From Nemania diffusa (Eukaryota; Ascomycota; Sordariomycetes; Xylariales; Xylariaceae): a stretch of 64,000 bases of DNA. Shown one piece after another: positions 12,754 to 23,776 of the stretch. Both the position numbers and the translations under genes were made by a program. Where the stretch lies: NCBI GenBank assembly GCA_038501195.1, contig JBBPUQ010000011.1, positions 496,001 to 560,000 of the forward strand, in the 5' to 3' direction. The notes under the pieces are model-generated. The model ran no database searches, was not told the DNA's origin, and worked only from the letters and a program-made list of their open reading frames with translations. Position 1 is the first letter of the stretch. Every line of letters starts with the position of its first letter.

Positions 12754-13703
12754 ATGCCACCACACGCTACAGATTCTACCCAAGATCGACTTGCAATCGT
12801 TCATGTTGCACTGTACCGTATGGGTACAAGATCAATGGCTGAAGCTTACAGAATCCTCGGATATAATGCTCATCACGTTCATGATGGTGACGTTCTCAAG
12901 CAACCTTGGCAGCTGGTAGAACAGGCCGCGGAGGCGACATGGCCAAATACACCAGGTGCGACATCTCGCCCAGCCTTCAAGCGCGAGGACTGGGAAAAGT
13001 TATGGGACCCGAAGGTGAGATTCCATCGTGTGATTACAGCGATACTATAAAGTAAGGCACTGATGTTGCAGTCTAGTACGATGTAGTCACAGATTTGGTA
13101 GCTCCGTTTGCCGACCAGTTGGCCTTAGTCTATCCCAAAGCCAAGGTTGTCGTCGTCCAAAGAGATTTTGAGTCCTGGTGGCCGAGCTATAAAAGCCAGT
13201 GCATAGATTCCGTCTTCGCACCGGGACCTCGGATAGTTCTTTTCGCCCTTTGGCATGTGCTGGGTAATAGGGCAGGCTACGCGATGCGGAAAGTCCACAT
13301 GGGATTCTTCAATGCCAAAAGCCAGGCAGAGATCGAAGCCCGAGCGCGCGAAGGATACAACAGGTAATTGAGATATGTCATGACAAAAAATAATTCTATT
13401 AGCTGCTGATAATAGTGAAATTCCAGATACTTCGACAAGGTCCGTGAGACTGTTCCTCCGGAGAGGCGACTGGAGTATAACCTGGGTGATGGATGGGAAC
13501 CATTATGCGCATTCCTTGGAAAGGATGTCCCAGATGTGCCCTTTCCACGTCTAAATGACCGCAGGACTCATACTGGGAGCACAGCTGGGAGGAGCCGAAA
13601 AGTGCTGATTGATTCTGCCCTGAAGATTGGTCCGTGGCTAGTGGCTATGGTCGCAGTAGTCGTTGCTACTTTTCTTTTAAGCCAACGCATAGGAATTTCG
13701 TAA
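12754..13703 (+). CDS. sulfotransferase-like P-loop protein with C-terminal membrane anchor
   Basis: Member of the large fungal P-loop family usually annotated as sulfotransferase-like (Sulfotransfer_4); the reaction is not established for most members. Exons 12754-13014, 13077-13363 and 13427-13703 (introns 62 and 63 bp), 274 aa. The ATG at 12754 is the only in-frame Met ahead of the P-loop. The N-terminal loop reads LYRMGTRSM (residues 20-28), where relatives have PRTGTRSM, so the usual Pro is missing. The segments PWQLVEQAAEATWP, YDVVTDLVAPFADQ and VVVVQRDFESWWPSY follow in family order. Exon 3 ends in a hydrophobic stretch, GPWLVAMVAVVVATFLL, followed by a short basic tail. This predicts a tail-anchored protein with the enzyme domain in the cytosol. 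The first intron acceptor is chosen to keep frame (TCTAG before TAC GAT). Confidence 0.8.
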
Positions 13704-14133
13704 GGTGAACTTGGTGAAGGCACTCGGTCGGAAAATGCAGGAAGTTAGACTTCCATTTTCATCTTGAAGGAACATCCCCTTTGCTGTACTACGGCTCATT
13801 TAGCTAAGGGGAATAATATCTGATCTCTATTTAAATAATAAGAGAACATTATTCTACTGACGCTTGATTCCTCTCCTACCTTGTCAGGTAAATCGCAAAC
13901 TGAGCCCCTTGAAATACAGGTTGTAGGAACAGCACATCTCTAGAATGTCACCCAGCGGCCTATTGAGGGCTCAAGACACGGCACAGCACATCATGTGTAC
14001 ATAGGTTCGAGTTTTGTGGTCGTCGTATGACTACCTACTCTAGCCCGATGTGTGATATTTTCGTTGCTTTCCTAGCTACACGCTTTAATTTGCCCAGCAT
14101 TGCGGAGCTGAACGCCCTGCTAGACAGGCAATC
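13704..14133. other. intergenic, no gene recognised
   Basis: 3' flanks of two converging units, the sulfotransferase-like gene (plus) and the P450 remnant (minus). No further feature was seen. Confidence 0.55.
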
Positions 14134-14508
14134 TTAACCAATTTCACTCTTGTCCTCTGTCACTAAAGCAAATATGTTCTCTGACGCCCGCAGATTAATA
14201 ACCCACCTCACATCCTCAAACCCTTGACGCGTCTTAATCTCAACTTCAACATCGTAGTCTGGCTGCATCACAACAGCAGCAATATTAGTGTTCATCGTAG
14301 TAGGAAGCTTCCACTCGCCTTCAACAGGTTTCATATTGAATCTCGCGACGGAGGTAGCAACAACGGCTAGAATCTCATTTGTCGCGAAGTGACGACCCGG
14401 GCAGAGAGTTTTGCCCCGGCCGAACGCGCGGAAGCAGACGTCTCGCGGACGGTTCTTCTTCTACTCGGGGAGGAACCGGCGCGGGCTGTACTCATCCCAT
14501 AAACAATG
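14134..14508 (-). pseudogene. cytochrome P450 C-terminal remnant
   Basis: Minus-strand translation from 14508 gives WDEYSPRRFLPE, then an in-frame TAG (14463-14461). It then gives AFGRGKTLCPGRHFA, the P450 heme-binding loop with its Cys ligand and the helix after it, and a normal P450 tail ending at 14134. The I-helix (AGxxT) and ExxR parts are missing: upstream sequence shows a frame of about 80 codons (14756-14508) that I cannot match to P450. With a stop just before the heme loop and no N-terminal two thirds, this is a fragment. Retroelement copy 14795-15048 lies close upstream and may have helped break the gene. The heme-loop codons themselves are intact, so the damage may be recent. Confidence 0.75.
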
Positions 14509-14794
14509 GCAAATTCCCTCTTTCTTCCCCCGACCGCACACCAGATTTGACACCGTCAAGATGTCCCTTATGCTCCGTTAGCGCACCACCCTGATCCAGT
14601 ATCGAGTAGGAAATGATGTGATCATCACAGAGAACCATGCCGATATAGCGTTTGGCGGCGATTAAAACATCTATCAGGTCACCAATCTCAGTGCGGACAG
14701 TAAAGTTGCACGTAAAAGAAGGCTCGCCGTCTGCGACAAAAGCTAGTATAATAGCTTAGAATAGTCTCAATTCGGCTAATAATTCTCTTAGGTC
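14509..14794. other. unassigned stretch upstream of the P450 remnant
   Basis: Minus strand holds an open frame of roughly 80 codons (about 14756-14508) with protein-like composition (it includes IGDLIDVLIAAKRYIGMVL), but I do not recognise it and it has no clear start. It may be a rearranged part of the broken gene. Confidence 0.35.
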
Positions 14795-15048
14795 TCTCAA
14801 GGTCCATAGTCTTTCTTACCTTCCTAGATCCTTCTCAGTCAGGGTAAGCCAGACCTATTTGTTCCCAAGGTTTCTCGGCCACGATCTATACTTTCTAGGA
14901 CTGTTGGTTTTCCTTGCATGATGTAATAGGTCTAGGTGACCTACTTCTTCCAATGGCTTCATATAGATAGGTTAGGTTTTGGGCTGTTGGGCGCGTAGGC
15001 ATGCAGGGCCGCAGCCAAGAGCCCCTTAGCAAGGTGGCCCGTGTGACA
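14795..15048. mobile_element. diverged LTR copy of the 11408 family
   Basis: Shares blocks with the solo LTR at 11408-11683 in the same order and spacing: CCTATTTGT, CTGTTGGTT, TTGCAT, GTGACCT, CTTCCAATG, GGTTAGGTTT, GGCTGTTGGG, and a GTGTGACA end. The left boundary is approximate and no target duplication was found. It is not AT-shifted. Confidence 0.6.
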
Positions 15049-15687
15049 TCTTCATCGCGGCGCTCTAGCAAAACAGCTGTACGAGAACAATCGCCACTTC
15101 GAGGCGTTGCGCCTGTCGCGATCGCCTACCTCTTCAGCCGTGAGATTGTCAGTCTCGTTGCGCTGAGAGTCGCTGAGAGTCGCTGATGGCAATCTGGTGC
15201 ATCGACTCGGCCGATTGTGACACCTCGTAAGTTACCTTGGCCATTCCCTTGGTCAATATCATCCTTAGTTAATGCGACCTTAGACAAGACCTCTCCATTA
15301 TCAATGGCAAATAAAATGGGCGACGCATCGATCCTGCTAGCACTCTACTAGAACTATGATCTCACACAGAATATTATTGCCGATGCAGCGGTAGGTATGA
15401 TAAATATACTCTGGAGGTACTGCTGATACCAAGGTACTTATCCACAATCGATAGTAGCTTGACTCAACAGGGTTAGGACCTTTCGGTAAGGTACATACTT
15501 ACGTAAGAAACCAGGTTTGACTGGTTTAAGTTATCTAGCCTACGAGCTTGACTATATTGAGGATGAAGGCTTGCTAATTGGAACTTCATGTCGCCTCAAC
15601 CACCATCATGTCATCTACGAACTAATTCCCCACTACAGTCGACCCCTCGAGTTTTTGCTCACCTCCGACGAACAAAAAGGTCACAGG
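15049..15687. other. non-coding, upstream of the dioxygenase gene
   Basis: Contains a small perfect duplication CTGAGAGTCG x2 near 15160-15180. The reading frame of the next gene is open back to 15517, but its first ATG is at 15688, so 15517-15687 is treated as leader. Confidence 0.5.
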
Positions 15688-17217
15688 ATGCCGACCAAGA
15701 GGAAGCGCCAGCGCAATGCGCAGTCTAATCTACCCAACAAGAAGAGTACAGCTAAAACGACTTTGCCACTATCTCCCTCTCCAGATGGGGTCTCATCGCT
15801 GAAGCCGACAGACCAATTGGACCCCAAGAGCTTAGCCAGCGTCGTTTCTGAAGAAGAGATAGAGATCACAGTTGAAACATTGGATTTGCTCGCTCAACAC
15901 CCCGCTCTGATCAAGTCCAAGGCCTGCCGGAGCTTGCGTACCGCCGTGTATGGATTCAAGCAAGCATGCACGACTGGTATGAACACAATTGGTAAGGATT
16001 CTCAAGAGATGTTACTAATTACGGCCTTTCATGAATTGACAATGAACCTAGCCGAGACAAATCTCACCTCTCGCGTGTCGGCAGCTCTTGTAGATGGCAA
16101 ATATGTCGACGCCATCGTTCTATTAGCCGAGATGCGGATACGAAACCAAGCCCCGAAACTCGGCGCCCTTTGCCGATGGGTACGAGACCTCGATGTCGTC
16201 AGCGGGCTTTCGAGCGAAACGCCGGGTATTCGAACCGAGACGCAACTTGAGTTACTCAGGGTGATGGACATGGTGTTAAGGGTTACCGGACCAGTTGACG
16301 AGGTGTCGAAGGTACCAGACCTCCTTTCAGGCCCGCTATCTTTACAGCCGATATGGGACAATAGGGATAAAACACCAGGACCGTTTGTTCGGCAAGCTGT
16401 ATTAGACAAGACTATATTTGAAGCTTGTCCGAAAGATATCAAGGACAGCTTTAAGATACTCGAGACGATTGCAGGCCCCGAGCGGAAGCCACCGAATCTG
16501 CACCCTGCCGTTCTTTACCTTAGTAACGAGAACATGGTGCAGCTAGCCTCAGATGGGCCTACGACAACGCTTCTCAAACACCCGACTGTTCCGAATTTGT
16601 CTCTAATAAAAGATGTGCTGACTCGACAAGAATGTCTATCTATTGTCGCAGCAATGGAATCTATAGGGTTTCTGCCCGATTGCCCCCTCCGTGATGACGG
16701 GTCCGCCTCTAGCATTCTTGCTCATAACGTATACTGGGTCGTAGACAACGCTTTCCACGACGCTCTATGGAGGCGGGTGGCTCCTCACATCCCGCCACAG
16801 GTTGGCGGACGGAAAGCCCGGGGCATCAACCGGCGGTTCCGAGTCTATCGCTATGTTCCCGGCGCGGAGTACCGCTGCCACTTCGACGGCGGCTGGCCCC
16901 CGTCTGGCGTTGACCCGAAGACGGGCTCCTACGTCTACGATGCTTCCCCCCCGGGCGCGAAGCAGTCGAGTTTATTCACCTTCCTCGTCTATTTGAACGA
17001 CGAATTTGAAGGAGGCGAGACTACCTTTTTCACACCGAGCGTTCGAGAAGGTGTCATGAATGCCTATCCTGTCCGCCCCACGATGGGATCGGTGGCGCTT
17101 TTCCCGCATGGTGACGCAAAGGGCGCATTGTTGCATGAGGGAACTGGTGTCAGGAATGGGGCGAAGTATATCATACGAACTGATGTAGAGTTCGATGTAG
17201 AACCGGAACGACCCTAA
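15688..17217 (+). CDS. 2-oxoglutarate/Fe(II) dioxygenase, prolyl 4-hydroxylase-like
   Basis: Single-exon, 509 aa. The C-terminal 170 residues form a P4Hc-type double-stranded beta-helix: RRFRVYRYVPGAEYRCHFD carries the HxD iron ligands His398 and Asp400, LFTFLVYLND and EGGETTFF are family strands, His483 (LLHEGTGV) is the third ligand, and Arg497 (YIIRTD) should bind 2-oxoglutarate. All catalytic residues are present, so it should be active. The start at 15688 is the first in-frame ATG and opens with a very basic stretch (MPTKRKRQR), compatible with nuclear targeting. Residues about 60-330 form a mainly helical region (AEEEI-like start, LLAQHPALIKSKACRSLR) that I do not recognise; common prolyl hydroxylases lack such a long N-terminal part. 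The substrate is unknown. It has no intron, unlike most genes here. Confidence 0.85.
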   Translation: MPTKRKRQRNAQSNLPNKKSTAKTTLPLSPSPDGVSSLKPTDQLDPKSLASVVSEEEIEITVETLDLLAQHPALIKSKACRSLRTAVYGFKQACTTGMNTIGKDSQEMLLITAFHELTMNLAETNLTSRVSAALVDGKYVDAIVLLAEMRIRNQAPKLGALCRWVRDLDVVSGLSSETPGIRTETQLELLRVMDMVLRVTGPVDEVSKVPDLLSGPLSLQPIWDNRDKTPGPFVRQAVLDKTIFEACPKDIKDSFKILETIAGPERKPPNLHPAVLYLSNENMVQLASDGPTTTLLKHPTVPNLSLIKDVLTRQECLSIVAAMESIGFLPDCPLRDDGSASSILAHNVYWVVDNAFHDALWRRVAPHIPPQVGGRKARGINRRFRVYRYVPGAEYRCHFDGGWPPSGVDPKTGSYVYDASPPGAKQSSLFTFLVYLNDEFEGGETTFFTPSVREGVMNAYPVRPTMGSVALFPHGDAKGALLHEGTGVRNGAKYIIRTDVEFDVEPERP

Positions 17218-20026
17218 AGGGAAGTTACTAAAATCGCGCATCAAAAGCAAGAGCTTTCACCTCTTCTGAGTCTAGTGTCGTGCATGCTAATTTCAACTCA
17301 TGTGAGACCTTCAAAGCTACTTACATTAGGAAAGCTTAGTTCTCAAGATTCTTCTCTGCTCGCTTTCAGGCTATCAGCTTCAACGTTTGTGGGTTACTAA
17401 GCACGAGAAAGTTAACTATAGGATCCATCTAGGTAAGCCTGGCCTCTTCATTTTAAAACGTTATCTACCTGTATTTCTGCAGAAGCAATCCTCAGTCGAA
17501 GTATACAGCAGCCTATCACAGATCGATTACAGAGTAGGAGGCTTATAAGTGGTCTAGCGGTTCCCCCTCTCACAATGCAGTAACTAGGTCCTTATCCGTC
17601 ACAATTATGCACCCATATCGCTTACCAGGCTCAATGGCCCCACAATCCGAAAAAGAGTATAGTACTTAGTGCTGCGGCTTCAAAGGGGGTGCGTAATAGA
17701 ACAGCTCAATTAGGTTTAGAATTACTAGTTATATCTTCTGTAGCATTGATCCCGTATGTCATTCTTTAACAAGTGGATTTAGGCTGCCTCTTTCCAACGA
17801 GCTGCTCGCTGTTAAGTGAAAAAGTTACTGAAGATAATGAATATACCAGCTCCCCCCCCCCTTTCTATTTCATTACAGTTCCGCCAAGATAGGTGCTATC
17901 ATAAAAATTTGAAATCTTGTGCCAAGCAGCAACTCTAACTGTACTAAAGACGAGAAACCGACTTGTTACGAACTTACCGTTCCCATGGTCGCAGAATGAG
18001 CCTAACAGGATTGGAGCTCCCCACATCTTTCACTGTAGAACCATCAGATCCAGAGTACATTGGTACTCTGAGATGGCCTCAATTATTATCATTTCCTTTG
18101 TCTATATAATCTCATCAATTCCTGTATTTAGCCACTCTTTTAGTTATGTTCTTTAGCTATCAACTTAAAACCGCTACGCGCCAATACACTCATTGCACCC
18201 CATTCAAAACCCCTATTGATGCATAGTGGTGGGAGTACCTCCAAACCTCCCTAACGAACAAACCGCCATTGTTCCTAGTGTTACCTGCAAATCAAGAAAC
18301 CCCGACGAGCTCCTCATACTGTGGTATGATAGGTCCGTTACATTCTCGATGTTTTGATACTACGTTAATCTACCATACACCAATGTGACACGTCAAAGGC
18401 GAGAAATATGGTCTAGGAATGCTTCGTTTGCTTAACTAGCTGCTATATAAAGCTACAAAAATTGCAATTAGGAGCAAGAACTTCTATAGAGGATTAAAAA
18501 CTATAGTAGATTCATGAAGACAACAAGCATTTCCCCAATAGCATACATTATCAACGACGACCTAACACTAGTAATGTAAATATATATGTTGCAAGGGATT
18601 TCACGAAAACGCGCGGCAAGACCGATCGGGAGCCGATAGCTGCAGTGTTGTATTGCCTTGACGCATTATCTTACTTGAATGATGACCGCGACAAGGCTTT
18701 TAAATGTTCATGTTGACGATACCCGTACCAGTACAACCTTAGACTAGTACAGGCTTGGAAATAAGCGAGTGTTCTCTGCCTGCTTAGATGAGACTGTCAG
18801 CCGCTTTCTTCGGTTGTTTCCCTCAATTCCTAGCCAATGGGGGAAAAAGAGGGAAACAACCGATCTTGTGGAAGCAGAGCACCAGTCTGGCTAGATGATC
18901 GTTTTGAGCCGGTAGAGCTATTACGAGATATAGCTTCTGCAGTCAGGGCCTTCAAGTTACGTGCGTGTCTGGTTGTTGCGCTAACGCTCTCCTAAGTAGT
19001 TTCTCAGCTTGCCTTGTCCCTTGGCCAATTGTTTGAGCTGGCCCTGGGAGGAAGCATCCTAGACATGGCGAGTAAAAGCTTACCTATTTTGATGTCGTAG
19101 AATACCGGGACCCCTAGAAGCCTTGGAAATATTCTGATGCTTGGCGGTAATTTGACTAAGCAGGCTCCTATGTAGGCGCATGATGCGTTTACAACTAACA
19201 CTCTTTCGCCGAGGAGTAGATTGGTCAAGCATTAAAGAAAAACTGGCACCAACCGTGATAGAGATTAATTGTAGTGTATTAGTTGCTATAGTTCTAAGTT
19301 CTAAGTTATAATACTAGTCTATGCGATCCCGTATTTAAAGACGATGTTCAGGGTTAGTGGGCATGGAGTGGCACTTTGCCGTAACACACTCGAATAGTAT
19401 TTCGTTTCCGTGTCGTCAGTCTCGGTGTATAATAAAGTCCTTGTGGTAGAGCGTAAGAAAGATTATTCAAACTGCTATCATTGGCAAGGCCTCAGAAACG
19501 TGGTTTTCGCCGCAATATCTTAACCTAACATGAACTTAAATTAATCGGATAGGACAATCTGCCGGAAGGGTTACACATTGTCGGTTTTGGCCTGTGTATA
19601 ATACTCACCTAAAACGCTTAAAACAGATAATGCGTCAAGGACTTTTTACCCCAAGGGCAGCTTTTTGGCCCCCAGAGGATTGCACAAGTCCTACCCCACC
19701 ATGTATGGAACCGGCCTCATGGCCGCCACGCAGCATATTGCAAAGGGGCGTGGGATGGTAGGTTAGAATCTACCTACCTAACTATTGTGAAACACCATGC
19801 TAAGGAGGTGTAAATGCAACACATACGAAAAAAAGCAGACGAGGTGTCTCATTCATATATATATATAACAACATCATTTCCACTTCTTTTCCCCAAAGTT
19901 ATGATCAATTAATAAAGCACTTATACTTATCTTTTGTCCGTACGGTATAAAAAAAAACTAGTCTTACAAAGTTTAAGGTTCCTGTGTCCCTTCAAGCAAG
20001 CTTACAGACACGCCAGAGCTGTTCCC
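17218..20026. other. long intergenic region, no gene recognised
   Basis: About 2.8 kb without a supported gene; open frames are short and compositionally random. It holds the hairpin at 18810-18863 and a short AT dinucleotide run near 19855-19867, the latter in the promoter region of the membrane-protein gene at 20027. Confidence 0.55.
18810..18863. repeat. 15-bp perfect inverted repeat
   Basis: TCGGTTGTTTCCCTC (18810-18824) is exactly reversed and complemented at 18849-18863 around a 24-base loop. It could be a structured transcript, a small element end, or a regulatory palindrome. No target duplication was identified. Confidence 0.6.
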
Positions 20027-22255
20027 ATGTCGATTTCATCAAAAGATGTGTTCACTGGCATGTGGACAGACTGGTCAAGGGATAATCAAGTTCTTGGATC
20101 TACCATAACGCTGACCTCATCAAGCAGCAGACTGCTGGCCGCATTCCTTGCTCTCTATGTGTCCCTATCAGTTTCCAATCTTTGGCTTCTCCTCGTATAC
20201 AGCATCCATCGAGCTCGATATAATATCACTGGAGGCAAGTGTCGTGCCATAGTTCGGCAGCAGCAAGCCCTCCTCAAAGCCGGCCTGTCGCCAACATCTA
20301 CCAGTATACGCCTCATCAAACTTTACTGGGCCTATCGTTTCACCCCATTTGCCTGGCGCCAGTCGTGGCTCTGGATAACTATCTCAGTCCTGAGCGCCGC
20401 GAGCAGTGTCGCGGCTGGGTTATTCTCTTCACAGATCATTGATGCGTCGCTCTACATTAACGTTCTGACTAACTCCCCAAACTGTGGGTTTGTGTCACCG
20501 TCGTTTACAAGCGTCGGAACGGACGACCCAGCGGTAATAGCCCTCAACCAATATGTCGCAACATTGGTTGATTTGGCGTCAATATACGCACGTGATTGTT
20601 ATAACTCCACGAGCGAAAAAAGTCAATGTAGCTTTTTTTCGTCAAGCACCATCCCTTGGGAAACTGAGTGGGATGCTGAGTGCCCTTTTACCAACATGTG
20701 TGAAGGCCCAGCTATGCGCCTCGACACTGGGTTATTAAACTCGAATTCACTCTTAGGCATCAACTCACCAGCCGCCGATCAGATCGAGTTACGAAAGATT
20801 ACTACTTGTGCTCCTATCCGACAAGATGGGTACACGGAAACCGAATCCGCGGATCAGATCGAGTTACAAAAGACTACTACTTATACTCCTATTCGACAGG
20901 ATGGATGCACAGAAACCGAACCCGCCGATTCGGGTCGATATGTCTCATATTTATACGGCTCTATAGCCGGCGCGGCTAACGTAACCAGGTTCTTTGATAA
21001 AAGGAAGGCTAACATCACGGCTGCCTATGATATGGGGTAAGTAGCGGGTTCTATTCTTATACGTGTTAGTCTATGCTTCTTTCCTAGGATTGCTGCACCT
21101 TAATGGCTGGTGATATGCTCAATACACTGCTAGAGAGGTAATTAACGAAACTCTATTTGACGGCATGCAGGAGTTCATCTTATTATAGTGGCCTCTTGGC
21201 TGTACTCGGCACTTGGGTTCCCATTCCTGAAATGAAAAATACCCAAGGGGACGGAACTATAATTTTCCTTTCGAGCAACAATGTGCTATTCACGGAACCA
21301 TGCGACGACCCAATATACTCAGCACACATATCACAGGACGTCGATGGAACAGGTTTCATTTATCTTGTGGAAGACCATTTGGCTGGCGTACTAGGTTGTC
21401 TCGAACAGGTATGAGACTTTTTTGTTATATCTTTCAATAGACTTTCTCTTCAGACACACTAACCGACGGATGACCAATATGAAGTATCAAATATGCAGCA
21501 CAGCTTCTGACGCCTGTTCCCGCGTGGGCGGGTTATATGACGTTCTTCTCGAAGTCACCGACAAGATGCCTCTGAATCCAATGCAAGTTAGCTTGGCTAA
21601 TGTGACAGCAAATGTGCTTCAATTGTTCGGTAGCATCTTCAAGGTGACGAATGGGAATGTACGCAATCTAGTGGCTGCACGAAGTTTCGTGCAGGATGCT
21701 GTCCAACTACCACTTCCCAGAAACCAGTGGCAAATCGAAGTGCAGTTCTGGCATTCGACCATCATGTCCCTGATTCAATATGGCCTCCTAGAATACATGA
21801 CTGGGCCGAACGACGAGGATTTGCAGAAATATGTCCAGACACCCCCAACACCCGAGGCACAGGCCTTATGCCAGCGGCAACGAGTACGCATCAGCCAAGG
21901 TTTTGCTAATGTTTCCAGCCTGGGACTCTTCTTTACACTTAGTCTCGGCGCTGTCATCATTCTACTTGCCCTGTTCCTCGACAACATAATGAGCTTCGTG
22001 ACACGACTTTCAAAGGGGGATGGAAAGAAACATCGGGCGTGGATACGAGACGACGTCTTGCATTTCCAGAGACTCGCTTACAGCCGGGAGCAAGCGTTTG
22101 GGCCCCGGTGGATAGCGGCTAACGGAGATAACATACCTTTGGTTGAGGGCAACGGCTACTTGGGCCCCATTCGCGACCCAGAAGAGGCCAAAATCGACAT
22201 GAACCAAAGCAGGCTGTCACTCGACTCGCTCATAGATGTTGGTGCAACTCTATGA
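20027..22255 (+). CDS. polytopic membrane protein, fungal family of unknown function
   Basis: Exons 20027-21036, 21171-21408 and 21485-22255 (introns 134 and 76 bp), 672 aa. The N-terminus FTGMWTDWSRD...LGSTITL and QQQALLKAG are hallmarks of a fungal integral membrane family without known role. The ATG at 20027 starts that motif block; the frame is open upstream but without ATG. Membrane spans are seen near residues 32-56 and 110-132 and near the C-terminus (LGLFFTLSLGAVIILLALFL). Between them is a large Cys- and N-glycosylation-site-rich loop, likely extracellular. The second intron acceptor is AAG before TAT CAA, chosen because it keeps phase and gives GCLEQYQIC, a family feature; the branch site CTAAC is present. 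A 75-bp tandem duplication adds 25 residues in the loop. Confidence 0.75.
20774..20923 (+). repeat. two tandem 75-bp units in the membrane-protein gene
   Basis: Units 20774-20848 and 20849-20923 encode ADQIELRKITTCAPIRQDGY... and ADQIELQKTTTYTPIRQDGC..., 25 residues each with a few substitutions. The unit length is a multiple of three, so the frame is kept. Confidence 0.85.
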
Positions 22256-23776
22256 CACAGGACCCATCCATGCGTTCATATTCCCTCGTCTGCAACATCG
22301 CCAAGCGGCTGGTTATTGGGAGCTTATGAGACAATAGTGACGGTGAGATAGATACTGCCTAAGTAAGTATCGAACTTGACGTTGAATCCCGTCTTTACCT
22401 TGGACTAATAGGGTACGCATCACTGCCATCAGATACATGCTTATTACAGAACATAAGTACCGGAGCTGTTTACAGTCTGGGCGAGGTGTGCGCTTATATA
22501 GAAGATGCCCGCAACGCGGCGTGTAGGATAAGATTCAGAAAAGTAATCATTGTTGGCAGAATCATCCGGCGGTGGGCGAAGAAAAGATCAAGACTGTCAA
22601 ATAAAGAGAGTATCAGCATATACCGTGATTATAGCCACATAGTGTAGGATACTAGATCGATCTAGGTATTACAGCAATTCTACCGGTTGTACTATGAGCT
22701 GGAACATCTATAATGTATTACTAAGCTAAGGACTGTGCTGTGGTGATCATTTTTGTAGCCTCTACGGGTGGCTTAGAATAGGAAGATCGAAGCAGGGCAT
22801 TGTACCCGATTTTTCTTTTTTGTTACCTAATGTTAAAACAGGGATCCACGATTCTAAACAAAAGCTGTTAAAATTAAATAAGGCAAAAAGCAATATTACA
22901 AAGCAGCGCTGACATTTTTTTCGTATTAGCAAATTGTTTACAACTTTAGTTTAAGCAAATATTAACAGCAACTATACCGATTTATTTTTTGTTACTTTAA
23001 ATAGTTGCACTTAGTACTTTAAGCAATTGCAAACAGTTGTTTAAAACATATTATAAAAGAAAGTTGCAGTTGTAAGCTATCCGGCTTTTATAACCCTTTT
23101 ATTGTTGCTGAACTCTTTAGTAAGCAATGCAAACCATGGGAGTGTGAATGACCTGCAAAATAATCATATTGTAAAGATTTGAATGTTTATTCCAGCAGAG
23201 GTGTTATATATTAGACCGTGACAGATATGAAACCCCCTATGGGCCTAGAAGTATGCTTTCTGCGACTTTGTCGCCGGGTGACTTGTTACAAAGAGATATA
23301 TAATTTCATCAATATATATTAGAAATTCTATTACCAAATATGCTAAAATCTGAGATACATACTGATCTAGCTTATCATTTCCCGAATAAACCCAACGTCC
23401 TTGTTGTCTGGTCCATAATTATAGCATATACTTCGTCACATTCATTATTTGCATCACTCTTATTTGAAGGGGCTTGTTTCTGGGGAGGTAGCAGATTACC
23501 TAGGTACTTTTATTTCGCCATGAGATGGCGATTGGGTTGTAGCGCAAGGGTTAGGCTTTAGTCGTAAGGTACAGTCCCATATATCCTGTTTATCCTTCAC
23601 AGGATTGACGGCGTCGGCTTTCTAAGACATCAATAATATTCATTACGGAGTGTTTCCAAAAGACCTCTGAAGAGGGCAATTGGCATAATATACTACCGCT
23701 AGTCTCTATAGATACTCTAAAGAGAACACATACCCTAGCCCAACCTTATCTCCTAGTGTAGTTCAACTTTTACATT
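22256..23776. other. intergenic with a mildly AT-rich stretch
   Basis: No gene recognised. About 22850-23100 is AT-richer, with repeated AGCAA/GTTGC words, and may be an old repeat, but no ends could be defined. Confidence 0.5.

Noticed and set aside
22900..23110. A CAGCGCTGA word like the hAT end, in a mildly AT-rich stretch
   Set aside because: The match to the hAT terminus stops after 9 bases and no inverted partner or 8-bp duplication follows.
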